DNA of 39,578 nt from Billgrantia azerbaijanica (GCA_004551485.1 SBLD01000019.1:1-39578), one strand, 5' to 3'; numbered from the stretch's first letter, positions 17,376-26,457 are shown. Notes: a model not told the origin generated them from the letters alone. Numbers and translations are program-made.

Positions 17376-17974
17376 GCTTCTTCTCCTTGCAGGGACCGCG
17401 TGTTCGCCTGCTGCGAGGCCTCGCGCCCCTCCACCGGGTAGAGGGTGTAGACCAGGGTGACGGTGTTGACATCGCTCGGCAGGTCACGGGAGAGCTGGAA
17501 TACCAGCGGGATCTCCCGGCGCTCGCCGGCCGCGAGTCGCTGTTCGTCGAAGCAGAAGCAGCTGATCTTGCGCAGGTGCTGCGACGCCTGCGACGGCGAG
17601 ACGCTGGGCACCGCCCGTCCCCAACTCGCCTCGCTGCCCTGGTTGTCGAACGTGAAGCCCACCTCGGTGGGCTGGCCGGGGTGCACGCGCACCTGGCGTG
17701 TCTCGACGCCCAGTTGCCAGTGCAGGCCCGAGCCGCTGCGCGTGATGAACTGCACAGTGACCAGGCGCGACTGGTCGACGCCGTCGTGCATCACCGCCTG
17801 GGCGCTGTTGCTGACCTTGCCGTTGAGCCCGGTGACCTGACAGAAGACGTCGTAGAGCGGCACCAGGGCGAAGGCGAAGGCGAACATGCCAACCAGCGCA
17901 GCGACGCTGCGCCACACGGTACGGCGCACGCCCGAGCGGCTCTCGCGTGACAGCTGCGGGTCTGGTGTCGTCAT
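17372..17974 (-). CDS. ctaG: Cytochrome c oxidase assembly protein CtaG (COX11)
   Basis: A copper chaperone of 200 residues that delivers CuB to subunit I. One membrane helix (about 20-42) ends in LVPLYDVFCQVTG; an immunoglobulin-like periplasmic domain follows with the copper motif CFCF near residue 143-146. The order ctaD-ctaG-ctaE is the common proteobacterial one. It begins 27 bases after ctaD and overlaps ctaE by 4 bases. Also named cox11. Confidence 0.95.
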   Translation of the reverse strand: MTTPDPQLSRESRSGVRRTVWRSVAALVGMFAFAFALVPLYDVFCQVTGLNGKVSNSAQAVMHDGVDQSRLVTVQFITRSGSGLHWQLGVETRQVRVHPGQPTEVGFTFDNQGSEASWGRAVPSVSPSQASQHLRKISCFCFDEQRLAAGERREIPLVFQLSRDLPSDVNTVTLVYTLYPVEGREASQQANTRSLQGEEA

Positions 17975-18001
17975 GCGGCCCCTCCTGCTCCCGTGACGCG
18001 C

Positions 18002-19633
18002 TCAGTGTGCTGGACGCTCGAAAGTGGGCGGCGTCTCGAAGGTATGCAGCGGTGCCGGGCTCGGCACGCTCCACTCGAGGTCCTCGGCATGTTCCCAGGC
18101 CTGGGCCGGCGCCTGGCGACCACCGCGCACGCACAGCACCACCACCGCCACGAAGAGCAGCTGCGAGGCGCCGAACAGGAAGGCGCCGAGGCTCGATACC
18201 AGGTTGAAGTCGGCGAACTGCAGGGCGTAGTCGGGAATGCGCCGCGGCATGCCGGCCAGGCCCGAGAAGTGCATGGGGAAGAAGGTCAGGTTGACCCCCA
18301 CCACCGACAGCCAGAAGTGCCACTGGGCCAGGCGTTCGTGGGGATAGTGCCCCGTCCACTTGGGCAGCCAGTAGTAGACGCCGGCCATGATGGCGAATAC
18401 CGCGCCCGGCACCAGCACGTAGTGGAAGTGGGCCACCACGAAGTAGGTATCGTGGTACTGGAAGTCCGCCGGGGCGATGGCCAGCATCAGCCCCGAGAAG
18501 CCGCCGATGGTGAACAGCACCACGAAGGCCAGGGCAAAGAGCATCGGCGGCTCGAAGCTGATCGAGCCACGGAACAGCGTGGTGATCCAGTTGAACACCT
18601 TCACGCCGGTGGGCACGGCGATCAGCATGGTGCAGTACATGAAGAAGAGCTCGGCGACCAGCGGCAGGCCCACCACGAACATATGGTGCGCCCACACCAG
18701 GAACGACAGGATGGCGATGGCCGCGGTTGCATACACCATGGAGGCGTAGCCGAACAGGCGCTTGCGGGCGAAGGTGGGAATGATCGCCGAGACGATGCCG
18801 AAGGCCGGCAGGATCATGATGTACACCTCGGGATGCCCGAAGAACCAGAACAGGTGCTGGAAGAGCACCGGGTCACCACCCCCGGCGGCGTTGAAGAAGC
18901 TGGTACCGAAGTTGATGTCCATCAGCATCATGGTGACCACCCCCGCCAGCACCGGCATCACGGCGATGAGCAGGAAGGCGGTGATCAACCAGGTCCAGAC
19001 GAACAGCGGCATGTCCATCATGCGCATGCCCGGTGCCCGCAGGTTGAGAATGGTGGCGATGATGTTGATCGCCCCGAGGATCGAGCTGATGCCGGCGATG
19101 TGCAGCGAGAGGATGAAGAAGGTCGTGGACGGCGGCGCGTAGGTGGTGGAGAGGGGGGCATAGAAGGTCCAGCCGAAGTTGGGACCGCCGCCAGGCATAA
19201 GCAGCGTCGACAGCAGCAGCGTGAAGGCCACCGGCAGCAGCCAGAAGCTGAAGTTGTTGAGCCGCGGCAGCGCCATGTCCGGGGCGCCGATCTGCAGCGG
19301 CACCATCCAGTTGGCGAGTCCCACGAAGGCCGGCATCACCGCCCCGAACACCATGATCAAGCCGTGCATGGTGGTCATCTGGTTGAAGAACTCGGGCTGC
19401 ACGAGCTGCAGCCCGGGCTGGAACAGCTCGGCGCGCACCACCATGGCAAAGACGCCGCCGATGAAGAACATGGTCAGCGAGAAGATCAGGTAGAGCGTGC
19501 CGATCTCCTTGTGATTGGTGGTCAACAGCCAGCGCAGCAGTCCACTCGGCCGCTCGGGGTGAGCTTCGGCCAGGCCGCCGGCGGCAGTCGAGGCGTGCTG
19601 GGGAACCGGCTTGGGCGCGGGGTTCGTCGCCAT
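18002..19633 (-). CDS. ctaD: Cytochrome c oxidase subunit I
   Basis: Catalytic heme-copper subunit of 543 residues, with about twelve membrane helices. It binds heme a, heme a3 and CuB. Seen: TTMHGLIMVF (heme a ligand), WFFGHPEVYIMILPAFG (CuB histidine and cross-linked tyrosine), VWAHHMF (two CuB histidines), IAVPTGVKVF (the K-channel lysine), and HDTYFVVAHFHYV (heme ligands). DMALPRLNNFSFWLLP marks the D channel. It is therefore a complete A-type oxidase subunit. GGGAG precedes the ATG at 19633. It lies 55 bases after ctaC. Confidence 0.97.
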   Translation of the reverse strand: MATNPAPKPVPQHASTAAGGLAEAHPERPSGLLRWLLTTNHKEIGTLYLIFSLTMFFIGGVFAMVVRAELFQPGLQLVQPEFFNQMTTMHGLIMVFGAVMPAFVGLANWMVPLQIGAPDMALPRLNNFSFWLLPVAFTLLLSTLLMPGGGPNFGWTFYAPLSTTYAPPSTTFFILSLHIAGISSILGAINIIATILNLRAPGMRMMDMPLFVWTWLITAFLLIAVMPVLAGVVTMMLMDINFGTSFFNAAGGGDPVLFQHLFWFFGHPEVYIMILPAFGIVSAIIPTFARKRLFGYASMVYATAAIAILSFLVWAHHMFVVGLPLVAELFFMYCTMLIAVPTGVKVFNWITTLFRGSISFEPPMLFALAFVVLFTIGGFSGLMLAIAPADFQYHDTYFVVAHFHYVLVPGAVFAIMAGVYYWLPKWTGHYPHERLAQWHFWLSVVGVNLTFFPMHFSGLAGMPRRIPDYALQFADFNLVSSLGAFLFGASQLLFVAVVVLCVRGGRQAPAQAWEHAEDLEWSVPSPAPLHTFETPPTFERPAH

Positions 19634-19688
19634 CGGAAATCTCCCTGTCATCGTTCGCGGTCGAGAAGCGGAAAGGCCGAGAAGGACG

Positions 19689-20807
19689 CTAGTCGGACAG
19701 CCGCTCGGCGATTTCCGACGGCTGCACGCTGTCGCCGCTGTCATTGCCCCAGGCGTTGCGCTCATAGGTGATGACGGCGGCGATCTCCACCGGATTGAGG
19801 GTGCTGCGGAAGGCTGGCATGGCCGCCCCGGAGACGCCGTCGACCACGGTGTCGATGTGCCGGTCGCGGTCGTCGAGCAGCGCCTGGTTGCCGGCCAGCG
19901 CCGGGAAGGCAGGCGGGTTGCCGGAACCGTCCTCCTGGTGGCAGGAGACGCAGACGGCGGTGTAGACCTGCTCGCCACGCTCCATCAACTCATCCATGGC
20001 CCACTCGCGGTCGATGCCCTGGGCCTCCTGGCTTGCCGCCGCGCGGCGGTCAGCGAGCCAGGTATCGAAGGCCTCCTCCTCCATGGCATGCACCACGATG
20101 GGCATGAAGGCGTGATCCTTGCCGCACAGTTCCGCGCACTGGCCCCGATAGACCCCAGGCTCGTCAATGCGCACCCAATTCTCGTTGATGAAGCCGGGCA
20201 CGCTGTCCTGCTTCACGGCGAGGTCCGGCACCCACCAGGAGTGGATCACGTCGTCGGAGGTGAACAGGAAACGCACCTTGCGGTTGACGGGCACCACCAG
20301 GGGTTCGTCGACCTCGAGCAGGTAGTTCTCGCCGAATGCCTCCTCGCCGCGAATCTGCGCCCGCGGGGTGCCGAGGTTGGAGGTGAAGGCGACATCCTCG
20401 CCGAGGTAGTCATAGCGCCAGCGCCACTGCTGACCGGTGACGAGGATATCGAGGTCGGCTTCGGAGGCATCGTACATCTGCTTGAGAGTCGCCGTGGCAG
20501 GCACCGCCATGCCGATCAGGATCAGTAGCGGGATCGCCGTCCACACTACCTCCACGACGATGTTCTCGTGGAAGTTGGCCGCCTTGGCGCCCTTGGCATG
20601 ACGATAGCGGAACAGCGAATAGAACATCACCCCGAACACGACCACACCAATCGCGACGCAGATCCAGAAGATGGTCATGTGCAGGGAGTGGATGTTGCCG
20701 CTGAGCTCGGTGACGCCTACCGGCATGTTCCAGCCGTTGGCCATGGCCACCTGTATCGAGCCAGCAAGGGACAGCCCCCCTGCCAGCCAGACGAGCAGAG
20801 TGCGCAT
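19689..20807 (-). CDS. ctaC: Cytochrome c oxidase subunit II with C-terminal cytochrome c domain
   Basis: Entry point for electrons, 372 residues. A signal-like first helix (about 5-22), two membrane helices (about 42-64 and 84-104) and a cupredoxin domain are seen. CuA ligands are H189, C224, E226, C228, H232 and M235 (CAELCGKDHAFM). A fused cytochrome c domain has CVSCH at 286-290 and a likely distal ligand M330. The fused heme makes this a caa3-like subunit II. It is the first oxidase subunit of the operon. A TATACT box on the minus strand at 20916-20921 is a weak promoter candidate. Confidence 0.96.
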   Translation of the reverse strand: MRTLLVWLAGGLSLAGSIQVAMANGWNMPVGVTELSGNIHSLHMTIFWICVAIGVVVFGVMFYSLFRYRHAKGAKAANFHENIVVEVVWTAIPLLILIGMAVPATATLKQMYDASEADLDILVTGQQWRWRYDYLGEDVAFTSNLGTPRAQIRGEEAFGENYLLEVDEPLVVPVNRKVRFLFTSDDVIHSWWVPDLAVKQDSVPGFINENWVRIDEPGVYRGQCAELCGKDHAFMPIVVHAMEEEAFDTWLADRRAAASQEAQGIDREWAMDELMERGEQVYTAVCVSCHQEDGSGNPPAFPALAGNQALLDDRDRHIDTVVDGVSGAAMPAFRSTLNPVEIAAVITYERNAWGNDSGDSVQPSEIAERLSD

Positions 20808-20996
20808 CGACGCCTCCCGGTCTTGTCCTTGTCGTTGTCAGCGGCTCACCCAGCAGTCAGGGAACGGGCGGTTCTATCGTTATCGACGACAAGAACATTA
20901 GCCGCTGCTGCATCGAGTATAGAAGTCGATCGGCGACCTCTCCGGTCGACCTTCGGCGCACTGCCAACGCGGCAGTCAACGCAAACGGCACAGGCG

Positions 20997-21170
20997 TCAG
21001 CGAGCCGCCACCACGGCCACCAGCGCCACCAGGACCACCAGCAGCATCGCCATCAGCAGGCCGACGGTGATGAATACCGCCGCCCGGCCGTGCTGGAAAT
21101 CCTCGCAGCGCCGCTGCTCCTTCTGCACGCCGAAGAAGGCGGCAAGCACCGACTTGACCACTTCCCACAT
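20997..21170 (-). CDS. DUF2970 small membrane protein
   Basis: A 57-residue protein starting MWEVVKSVLAAFFGVQKEQ, with one membrane helix near the C-terminus (about 34-55). The opening VLAAFFGVQ segment fits DUF2970, whose function is unknown. AAGGAG lies 8 bases before the ATG at 21170; the longer frame to 21227 lacks this. It lies 189 bases upstream of ctaC on the same strand. A perfect TTGACA on the minus strand at 21255-21260 may be its -35 box, but no good -10 follows. Confidence 0.7.
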   Translation of the reverse strand: MWEVVKSVLAAFFGVQKEQRRCEDFQHGRAAVFITVGLLMAMLLVVLVALVAVVAAR

Positions 21171-21374
21171 GGGCTCTCTCCTTGGCAAGGACAGCGAACA
21201 GAGAGCATGGCACAGGCCGGCCGCCACTGCGCAATGCCGTCATGCTTGATACTTGTCAACGGGGTGGCCAATCAAGCCCCAGGGCTCGCGAGCAATGGCG
21301 CTCCCTATCCTATACTCGTAGGGATTGCCCCCCACCGAACCGCCGCTCGCACAGAGGAAGCACAGGAGCCCCGC

Positions 21375-21731
21375 ATGAGCAGCCAAAAGCCCGAATCCAG
21401 CAGCACTCCCGGCATACCGGCCCCCGGCCCGATGATGGACTGGTGGACCCAGCAGTGGATGCAAGGGACCAACCCCGTGACGCGCATTCAGCTGGCCTGG
21501 ATGCAGAGCATATCGGAAGTGATGGAACAGGAATCCATCTTCCTGAAAGCCATGGCGGATGCCAGCCACCGCCTGGCCGAGTGCTACGATACCCATTCCG
21601 GCGATCCCGCGAAGATGGGCGAGTGCTACCGCAACATCGCCACCGAGCTCACCGACCACCACATGGCGCGCATGAAGAAGGTCGCCGAGATGCCCGACGA
21701 CTTTCGCCGCCGCATCTGGGAGGAGATCTGA
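21375..21731 (+). CDS. Unknown helical protein
   Basis: A 118-residue soluble protein that I do not recognise. A Pro/Ser-rich start of about 20 residues is followed by MDWWTQQWMQGTNP and then by amphipathic helix to the end, with EVMEQESIFLKAMADASHRL and MARMKKVAEMPDDFRRRIWEEI. It has no signal or membrane segment. The helical make-up recalls phasin-like granule proteins, but no signature supports that. AGGAG lies 6 bases before the ATG at 21375. A TATACT box at 21311-21316 is a candidate -10 without a clear -35. It is divergent from DUF2970 and followed by a terminator hairpin. Confidence 0.7.
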   Translation: MSSQKPESSSTPGIPAPGPMMDWWTQQWMQGTNPVTRIQLAWMQSISEVMEQESIFLKAMADASHRLAECYDTHSGDPAKMGECYRNIATELTDHHMARMKKVAEMPDDFRRRIWEEI

Positions 21732-21750
21732 TTCACCGTCTTTCATCGCA

Positions 21751-21775
21751 TGACGGCGCCTGACTGGCGCCGTCA
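21751..21775. terminator. Terminator hairpin between the unknown gene and lrgB
   Basis: A perfect 10-bp stem (tgacggcgcc with its complement) has a 5-base loop. It lies between convergent genes and can serve both. The following T-tract is weak. Confidence 0.65.
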
Positions 21776-21815
21776 CCGTATCTTGGCCCGGGCTCGGTCA
21801 ATGCCGCCCGAACGC

Positions 21816-22547
21816 TTACGGTAGACCGAACAGCCTGACGATCAGCGGCAACAGGAAGGCAGTGAGCAACCCCGTCAAGCCCATCGCCAGCCCCGAGAAG
21901 GCGCCGGCCACCGCACCGATCCGCGCAAAGGCATGCGCCGTGCCGAAGCCGTGAGCGGCAAGCCCCAGGGTGAAGCCCTGTACCGCCGGGTCACGAATGC
22001 CCAGCAGTCGGAACAGGCCGGGGCCCAGCACGCAGCCGATGGAACCGGTGAGCAGCACGAGCCCGGCGGCCAGTGACGGAATGCCACCGATCTGTTCGGC
22101 GATGCCCATGGCAATGGGAGACGTCACCGAGCGCGGCGCCAGGGTCAGCAGGGTTTCGCGCTGCGCCCCCATGAGCAGGGCCAACCCCAGGGTCGATCCC
22201 ACGGCCGTCACGATGCCCACCACACAGGCGAGCAGCAGCGGCCACAGCAGCCGTCGGATACGCTCGCGATGGTCGTAAAGGGGAATCGCCAGGGCCACCG
22301 TAGCCGGACCCAGCAGGAAGTGAATGAACTGCGCCCCCTCGAAATAGGTGGCGTACTCGATGTCGACCAGCACCAGGAACGCGATCAGCAGCGCGATCGC
22401 CAGAGTGACGGGGTGCGCCAGCGGCGTGCCGCCCAGGGCGCGGTTGAGGCGCACCGCCGCGACGAAGGCGAGCAGCGTGACCAGCAGCGACAGCAGGGGG
22501 TGGCCGGAGAGATAGACCCACAGCTGGTCGAGCGGCACGACGCTCAT
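21816..22547 (-). CDS. LrgB/CidB-family membrane protein
   Basis: A 243-residue integral membrane protein with about seven helices. The family segments LTLAPRSVTSPIAMGIAEQIGG and GFTLGLAAHGFGTAHAF are both present. LrgB proteins work with LrgA holin-like proteins; roles reported for relatives are control of autolysis and export of small organic acids such as pyruvate. The start overlaps the lrgA stop by 4 bases (ATGA). No LysR or two-component regulator gene is next to the pair, unlike many such loci. Confidence 0.92.
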   Translation of the reverse strand: MSVVPLDQLWVYLSGHPLLSLLVTLLAFVAAVRLNRALGGTPLAHPVTLAIALLIAFLVLVDIEYATYFEGAQFIHFLLGPATVALAIPLYDHRERIRRLLWPLLLACVVGIVTAVGSTLGLALLMGAQRETLLTLAPRSVTSPIAMGIAEQIGGIPSLAAGLVLLTGSIGCVLGPGLFRLLGIRDPAVQGFTLGLAAHGFGTAHAFARIGAVAGAFSGLAMGLTGLLTAFLLPLIVRLFGLP

Positions 22548-22906
22548 GACTCACCTCCCGGGCGCTGGCGACGCTGCAGGCGTTCCAGCACCCAGCCCGT
22601 CACCGCCAGGGTCAAGGCCGTGGAGCCGACGAGCGTGACCGCGATCGGCAGCAGATCCAGGCCGATGAGGCGTGCATGGACCATCAGCCCCACCCCTGCC
22701 GGCACGAAGAGCAGCGTCAGGTGGTTCAGCAGCCCCTCGCCGGTCATACGCAGGCTCGCGGGCACCTTGCCGCGAATCCCGAGCCCGACCAGCAGGATCA
22801 CCATGCCCAGCACCGGCCCCGGAATCGGGACCTCGAGCCCCCGCGCCAGCAGCTCCCCTGCGAACTGGCACGCCAGCAACACACTCATTCCCATGATCAA
22901 CGGCAT
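22544..22906 (-). CDS. LrgA/CidA-family holin-like membrane protein
   Basis: A 120-residue protein with four membrane helices. The segment PIPGPVLGMVILLVGL and the later LLFVPAGVGLM are the family marks. It starts MPLIMGM at 22906, 8 bases after GGAG in a GAGGAGGAG run; a longer frame to 22954 has no membrane or family sequence. It is the first gene of the pair and is coupled to lrgB. The 277-base gap to tRNA-Pro holds its promoter region, in which I see no convincing hexamer pair. Confidence 0.9.
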   Translation of the reverse strand: MPLIMGMSVLLACQFAGELLARGLEVPIPGPVLGMVILLVGLGIRGKVPASLRMTGEGLLNHLTLLFVPAGVGLMVHARLIGLDLLPIAVTLVGSTALTLAVTGWVLERLQRRQRPGGES

Positions 22907-23100
22907 GACACGCGCTCCTCCTCGAGCAGTGGGCGGGACGAGCCCCCTTTCCATCGTGGTCCATCACGGCCGCGCCCCAGGCGCGCCGACCGACGTCATC
23001 ACATGATAAATCAGTGTCCCACTCTCCTTCACGGCGGCCCCTACCCGGCAACTGCTTGAAGGACAAGAGCAACTTATTGAGCAGAAAACGCCGACGGGGC

Positions 23101-23129
23101 TTTTCATTTGCCAATGAAGACGCTAGTAT
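23101..23129 (+). promoter_or_regulatory. Candidate promoter of tRNA-Pro
   Basis: TTTTCA (23101-23106), a 17-base spacer and TAGTAT (23124-23129) lie 55 bases before the tRNA. The match to sigma-70 is moderate. Confidence 0.45.
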
Positions 23130-23183
23130 ACGCCTCGTTCTCGGGCAGCCCCGTCAGGGCCGCAGCGCGGGATCGACAAGTGT

Positions 23184-23260
23184 CGGAGCGTGGCGCAGCT
23201 TGGTAGCGCGTTGCAATGGGGTTGCAAAGGTCGCAGGTTCGAATCCTGTCGCTCCGACCA
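23184..23260 (+). tRNA. tRNA-Pro (anticodon GGG)
   Basis: A 77-base cloverleaf with an encoded CCA end. The acceptor stem cggagcg pairs with cgctccg and carries the C1-G72 pair and A73 that mark proline tRNAs. The anticodon stem ttgca/tgcaa closes the loop ATGGGGT, so the anticodon is GGG at 23218-23220 with G at 37. The T arm reads gcagg-ttcgaat-cctgt. It reads CCC and CCU, which matters in a GC-rich genome. Confidence 0.97.
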
Positions 23261-23270
23261 GAAACACTGA

Positions 23271-23310
23271 CAAAACCGCCACTTACGGGTCATGCCGGGT
23301 GGCGGTTTTG
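23271..23310 (+). terminator. Terminator after tRNA-Pro
   Basis: A perfect 11-bp stem (caaaaccgcca with its complement) has an 18-base loop. The 3' arm ends in TTTTG and is followed by cgtttt, so T residues follow in a broken run. Confidence 0.8.
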
Positions 23311-23328
23311 CGTTTTGCGCAGTTTCAT

Positions 23329-23363
23329 GCCCGGTGAGCCAGCGGGCCGCTGGCTCACCGGGC
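23329..23363 (-). terminator. Hairpin after the chemoreceptor gene
   Basis: Arms of 17 bases (23329-23345 and 23347-23363) are perfectly complementary around a single central base, so the real loop must open a few pairs. It lies just past the stop of the convergent chemoreceptor gene. No T-tract follows on the minus strand. Confidence 0.6.
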
Positions 23364-23367
23364 GCCC

Positions 23368-25200
23368 TCAAGCCTGGGCCGGCTGCCGGCCGCTCAGGGT
23401 GAAGCCACCCACGGCCTGGGCCAGACGATCGGCCTGCTCCTCGAGCTGCTCGGCGGCGCGCGTCGACTGCTCGACCAGGGCAGCATTCTGCTGAGTCATG
23501 CGATCGAGTTCGGAGACGGCCACGTTGACCTGGCCGATACCGTCGCTCTGCTCGCCGGCGGCAATGCTGATCTCGCCCAGCACCTCCGCGACCCGCCTCA
23601 CGCTGGCGACCAGCTCGTCCATGGTGCCACCGGCCTGGCGAACCAGCTCGGTGCCGGCGTCGACCTTGCCACCGGAGGCCTCGATGAGGCCGCGGATATC
23701 GCGGGAGGCCTCGGCGCTGCGGGTGGCCAGCTGGCGCACCTCACCGGCCACCACGGCAAAGCCCCGTCCATGCTCGCCGGCACGGGCGGCCTCGACGGAG
23801 GCGTTGAGCGCCAACAGGTTGGTCTGGAAGGCGATGCCGTCCATCACCTTGACGATCTCGGCAATCTGCTGCGATGAGGACGTGATCTCCTCCATGGTGG
23901 CGACCACCCGGCCGACCTCCTCGCCGCTGCGCGTGGCCATCGCCGCGGCGGATTGCGACAGCTCGTTGGCCTGACGCGACGATTCGGCGGTGTGCTCCAC
24001 GGTGCCGGAGATCTGCTCGATGGAGGCGGAGCTCTGCTGCAAGCTCGAAGCGGCGTTCTCGGTACGCCGCGAGAGGTCCTGGCCGCCGGCGGCGATCTCG
24101 CTCGCCGCCACCTTGACCGACTCGCTGGTGCTGCGGATGGTCAGCATCACGTCCTCGATGCGTGACACGAAGCGGTTGAAGGCCTTGGCGATCTGCGCAA
24201 CCTCGTCGCTGCCACCCTCGGGCAGACGTCGGGTCAGGTCGCCCTCCCCGCTGGCGATATCCGTCATGGCATCGCGCACCATGCTCAGGCGACGGAACAG
24301 CACGCCGAGCAGCGCACCCAGCGCCAGCACGGCCGCCGCGGCCACCACCAGCAGCGTGACGGCGGAAGTGGCCATCACGGCGCGCAGGCCCGCCTTCGCC
24401 TCCCCTTCGTCCAGCGCAATCACCAGCTGCCAGTCGGTGCCGGGAACGGCAACGCCACGCAGCAGCTTGTCACCCCCCTCGAGCGTCAGCGGCAACGGCT
24501 GCGCACTGGCGACCAACTCGGCCAGCCGCGGGGCGTCGAGCGTATCGGCGAGTCGCGTGGTGGGTTCCAGGTTGAGTTCGGGATCAGGGTGCGCCACCAG
24601 CGTTCCGTCATTGGCGGCCAGGAACGCAAAACTCGCCGGGGTCGGCGCGATCTCGCCCACCGTCTCGACGATATCGTCGATGGCGATATCGCCGCCAGCC
24701 ACCGCCTCGAGACGCCCATTGCGCTCGAAGGGCGTAGCGAAGGTGACCACCAGCCCACCGGTGACGGCATCCACGTAGGGGGCGGTGACGATGGTGGTAC
24801 CGGCGTCCACGGCCTGGCGATACCAGGGCCGTTCACGGGGATCGAAGTCGTCGGGTGCCTGCCAGCCATCCGAGAAGACGGTCTCGCCGGTGCGGGGATC
24901 GGCCAGGTAGGTGGTCAGGAAATCCCCGGAGGCCTGGAGCTGCAGGAGCGCCGGCAAGGGATCGCCGGCGACGGTGTGTCCCGCCAGTGCCTCGAGCATG
25001 CTGCTGCGCGCGTCGATCCATTCGCCGATCGCCTGGCCGTTGCCCTGGGCCACGGCGGCAAGATTGCGGGCCACCTGCTTGTCATTGTGGGACTTCACGG
25101 CCAGGTAGCTGGCGATACCGTTGGCGATCAGGGCCACGGCAATGACCACCACGGTGGCCGCGAGAATGCGGATTCGCAAGGATGAGAGCATGAGGATCAC
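23368..25200 (-). CDS. Methyl-accepting chemotaxis protein with Cache-type sensor
   Basis: A 610-residue inner-membrane receptor. Membrane helix one is at about 10-32. The periplasmic sensor (about 38-275) looks like a double Cache domain; it contains [13 protein letters not shown] and [14 protein letters not shown]. Helix two lies near 280-303, followed by HAMP (about 303-358, [20 protein letters not shown]). The long signalling coiled coil has the tip [33 protein letters not shown]. It ends SGRQPAQA, with no NWETF-type CheR tether. Double Cache receptors often bind amino acids or organic acids; the ligand is not known here. A sigma-28 promoter precedes it, so it is expressed with late flagellar genes. 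Confidence 0.93.
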   Translation of the reverse strand: MILMLSSLRIRILAATVVVIAVALIANGIASYLAVKSHNDKQVARNLAAVAQGNGQAIGEWIDARSSMLEALAGHTVAGDPLPALLQLQASGDFLTTYLADPRTGETVFSDGWQAPDDFDPRERPWYRQAVDAGTTIVTAPYVDAVTGGLVVTFATPFERNGRLEAVAGGDIAIDDIVETVGEIAPTPASFAFLAANDGTLVAHPDPELNLEPTTRLADTLDAPRLAELVASAQPLPLTLEGGDKLLRGVAVPGTDWQLVIALDEGEAKAGLRAVMATSAVTLLVVAAAAVLALGALLGVLFRRLSMVRDAMTDIASGEGDLTRRLPEGGSDEVAQIAKAFNRFVSRIEDVMLTIRSTSESVKVAASEIAAGGQDLSRRTENAASSLQQSSASIEQISGTVEHTAESSRQANELSQSAAAMATRSGEEVGRVVATMEEITSSSQQIAEIVKVMDGIAFQTNLLALNASVEAARAGEHGRGFAVVAGEVRQLATRSAEASRDIRGLIEASGGKVDAGTELVRQAGGTMDELVASVRRVAEVLGEISIAAGEQSDGIGQVNVAVSELDRMTQQNAALVEQSTRAAEQLEEQADRLAQAVGGFTLSGRQPAQA

Positions 25201-25259
25201 TCAGGGTTGTCGTGTACGAGGGAAAGCGCCACGCGGGTGCCACGGGCGCCATCCGTTGT

Positions 25260-25286
25260 CTATCGGCAACCCCGACCTAGACTTTA
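25260..25286 (-). promoter_or_regulatory. Sigma-28 (FliA) promoter of the chemoreceptor gene
   Basis: On the minus strand TAAAGTCT (25279-25286), exactly 11 bases, then GCCGATAG (25260-25267). The consensus is TAAAGTTT-N11-GCCGATAA, so only two bases differ. It lies 60 bases before the start codon, in the right direction. Confidence 0.8.
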
Positions 25287-25307
25287 GGCGGAGCCGGCAC
25301 CGAGCGG

Positions 25308-26282
25308 TTACCGGGCGTGGATGATCACCTCGACGCGACGGTTGCGGGCACGCCCCTCGGCCGTGGCATTGTCGGCCAGCGGACGCGTGTCGGCCAGGCC
25401 CACGGCGCGCAGCCGGCGCGAGTCGACACCGGCTTCCTCGAGGGCGTGCACGATGGCGATGGCCCGGGCGCTGGAGAGCACCCAGTTGGAGGGGAACGCC
25501 TCGGTCCGGATGGCGCGACTGTCGGTGTGCCCTTCCACCGCCACTTCGCCATCGTGACGCTGGATGATGTCGACCATGCGCCGCACCAGCGCCTGCCCCT
25601 CTGCGGTCAGCTCGGCCTCGGCGGTAGGAAAGAGCCACTGATCCTCGACACGCAGCTTGATCCCCTCAGCCACGCGCGAGACGGCGACGCCTTCCAGGTC
25701 GGGCAGGTAGGGAGCCGTCGCCAGGCGATCCCGGAGTGCCGACTCTACGGCCACGGCACCCGACACGGCCTCGGGGGATATCTCGCGCACGCCCTGGGGC
25801 GGCCGATCGGTGAGCACCAGCATGAAGTCGGCCAGCGGCGCTTCCGGCGCGGTATCCATCGGCACCAGCGGTCTTGGCAGCAGCGTCTCGACTGGCGCAG
25901 AGGCCAGCAGCCGAAGCGGCGTGGGCGGCGTCAGCGGTGTGGGCATCAACGACCGGTGCGGCGACGCCTGGTGCCGGGAAGGTCGCTGCGGCAGGCCGGC
26001 CACGCCGAGCGCTGCCGACACGGCCGAGGGAGCAAGGCGCCCCGCGTGCTCTCCGATGTGCGCCGGGCGCGCATCCAGCACCTTCGCCAACGCCGTAGGT
26101 AGCGGCACCCCCTGCGGAATGGACACCGGCGTCTCGCCCCGCACGGCACGCGCCGGGCCACCCTCCCCCTCCGCCAGGGAGAGCGTGAAGATCAGCACCA
26201 GCAGCGCCACCAGCAGCGTCATGACGTCGAGGTAGCCGATCATCCAGCCGCCGTCCTCGTCGTCGCCATTGTGCGACGGCAT
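25308..26282 (-). CDS. MotB-like OmpA-domain membrane protein, no MotA beside it
   Basis: A protein of 324 residues from the ATG at 26282, which has GAGGG 4 bases upstream; an ATG at 26345 adds 21 residues but has no ribosome site. One membrane helix (about 14-36) contains GWMIGYLDVMTLLVALLVLIF. Its Asp19 is placed like the ion-carrying aspartate of MotB. A long Pro/Ala/Leu-rich linker follows (about 40-190), then a C-terminal OmpA domain with EGHTDSRAI, NWVLSSARA and RNRRVEVII. A stator or stator-like protein is the best guess. No MotA is next to it. It lies 175 bases after the GGDEF/EAL gene on the same strand and upstream of the chemoreceptor. Confidence 0.7.
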   Translation of the reverse strand: MPSHNGDDEDGGWMIGYLDVMTLLVALLVLIFTLSLAEGEGGPARAVRGETPVSIPQGVPLPTALAKVLDARPAHIGEHAGRLAPSAVSAALGVAGLPQRPSRHQASPHRSLMPTPLTPPTPLRLLASAPVETLLPRPLVPMDTAPEAPLADFMLVLTDRPPQGVREISPEAVSGAVAVESALRDRLATAPYLPDLEGVAVSRVAEGIKLRVEDQWLFPTAEAELTAEGQALVRRMVDIIQRHDGEVAVEGHTDSRAIRTEAFPSNWVLSSARAIAIVHALEEAGVDSRRLRAVGLADTRPLADNATAEGRARNRRVEVIIHAR

Positions 26283-26457
26283 CAAGCCCTCGTGGCGCAA
26301 GGGGCCGCGGTGATCGCTGCTGCCGGTGAAAGCGGGTCGGGACATGAGGGAACATCGAGCGCGGAACAGGCGGCTAGCCTACCCGCGAACGGCTCGAGTC
26401 GAAACCGTGAAAAGCGGCAGCTTCCCGGGGCTCCTCGATGGCGCTCCCGGCCTGGCG

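Noticed and set aside
23184-23260. tRNA-Pro as an attachment site for an integrated element
   Set aside because: No integrase gene and no repeat of the tRNA 3' end is seen on either side within the window.
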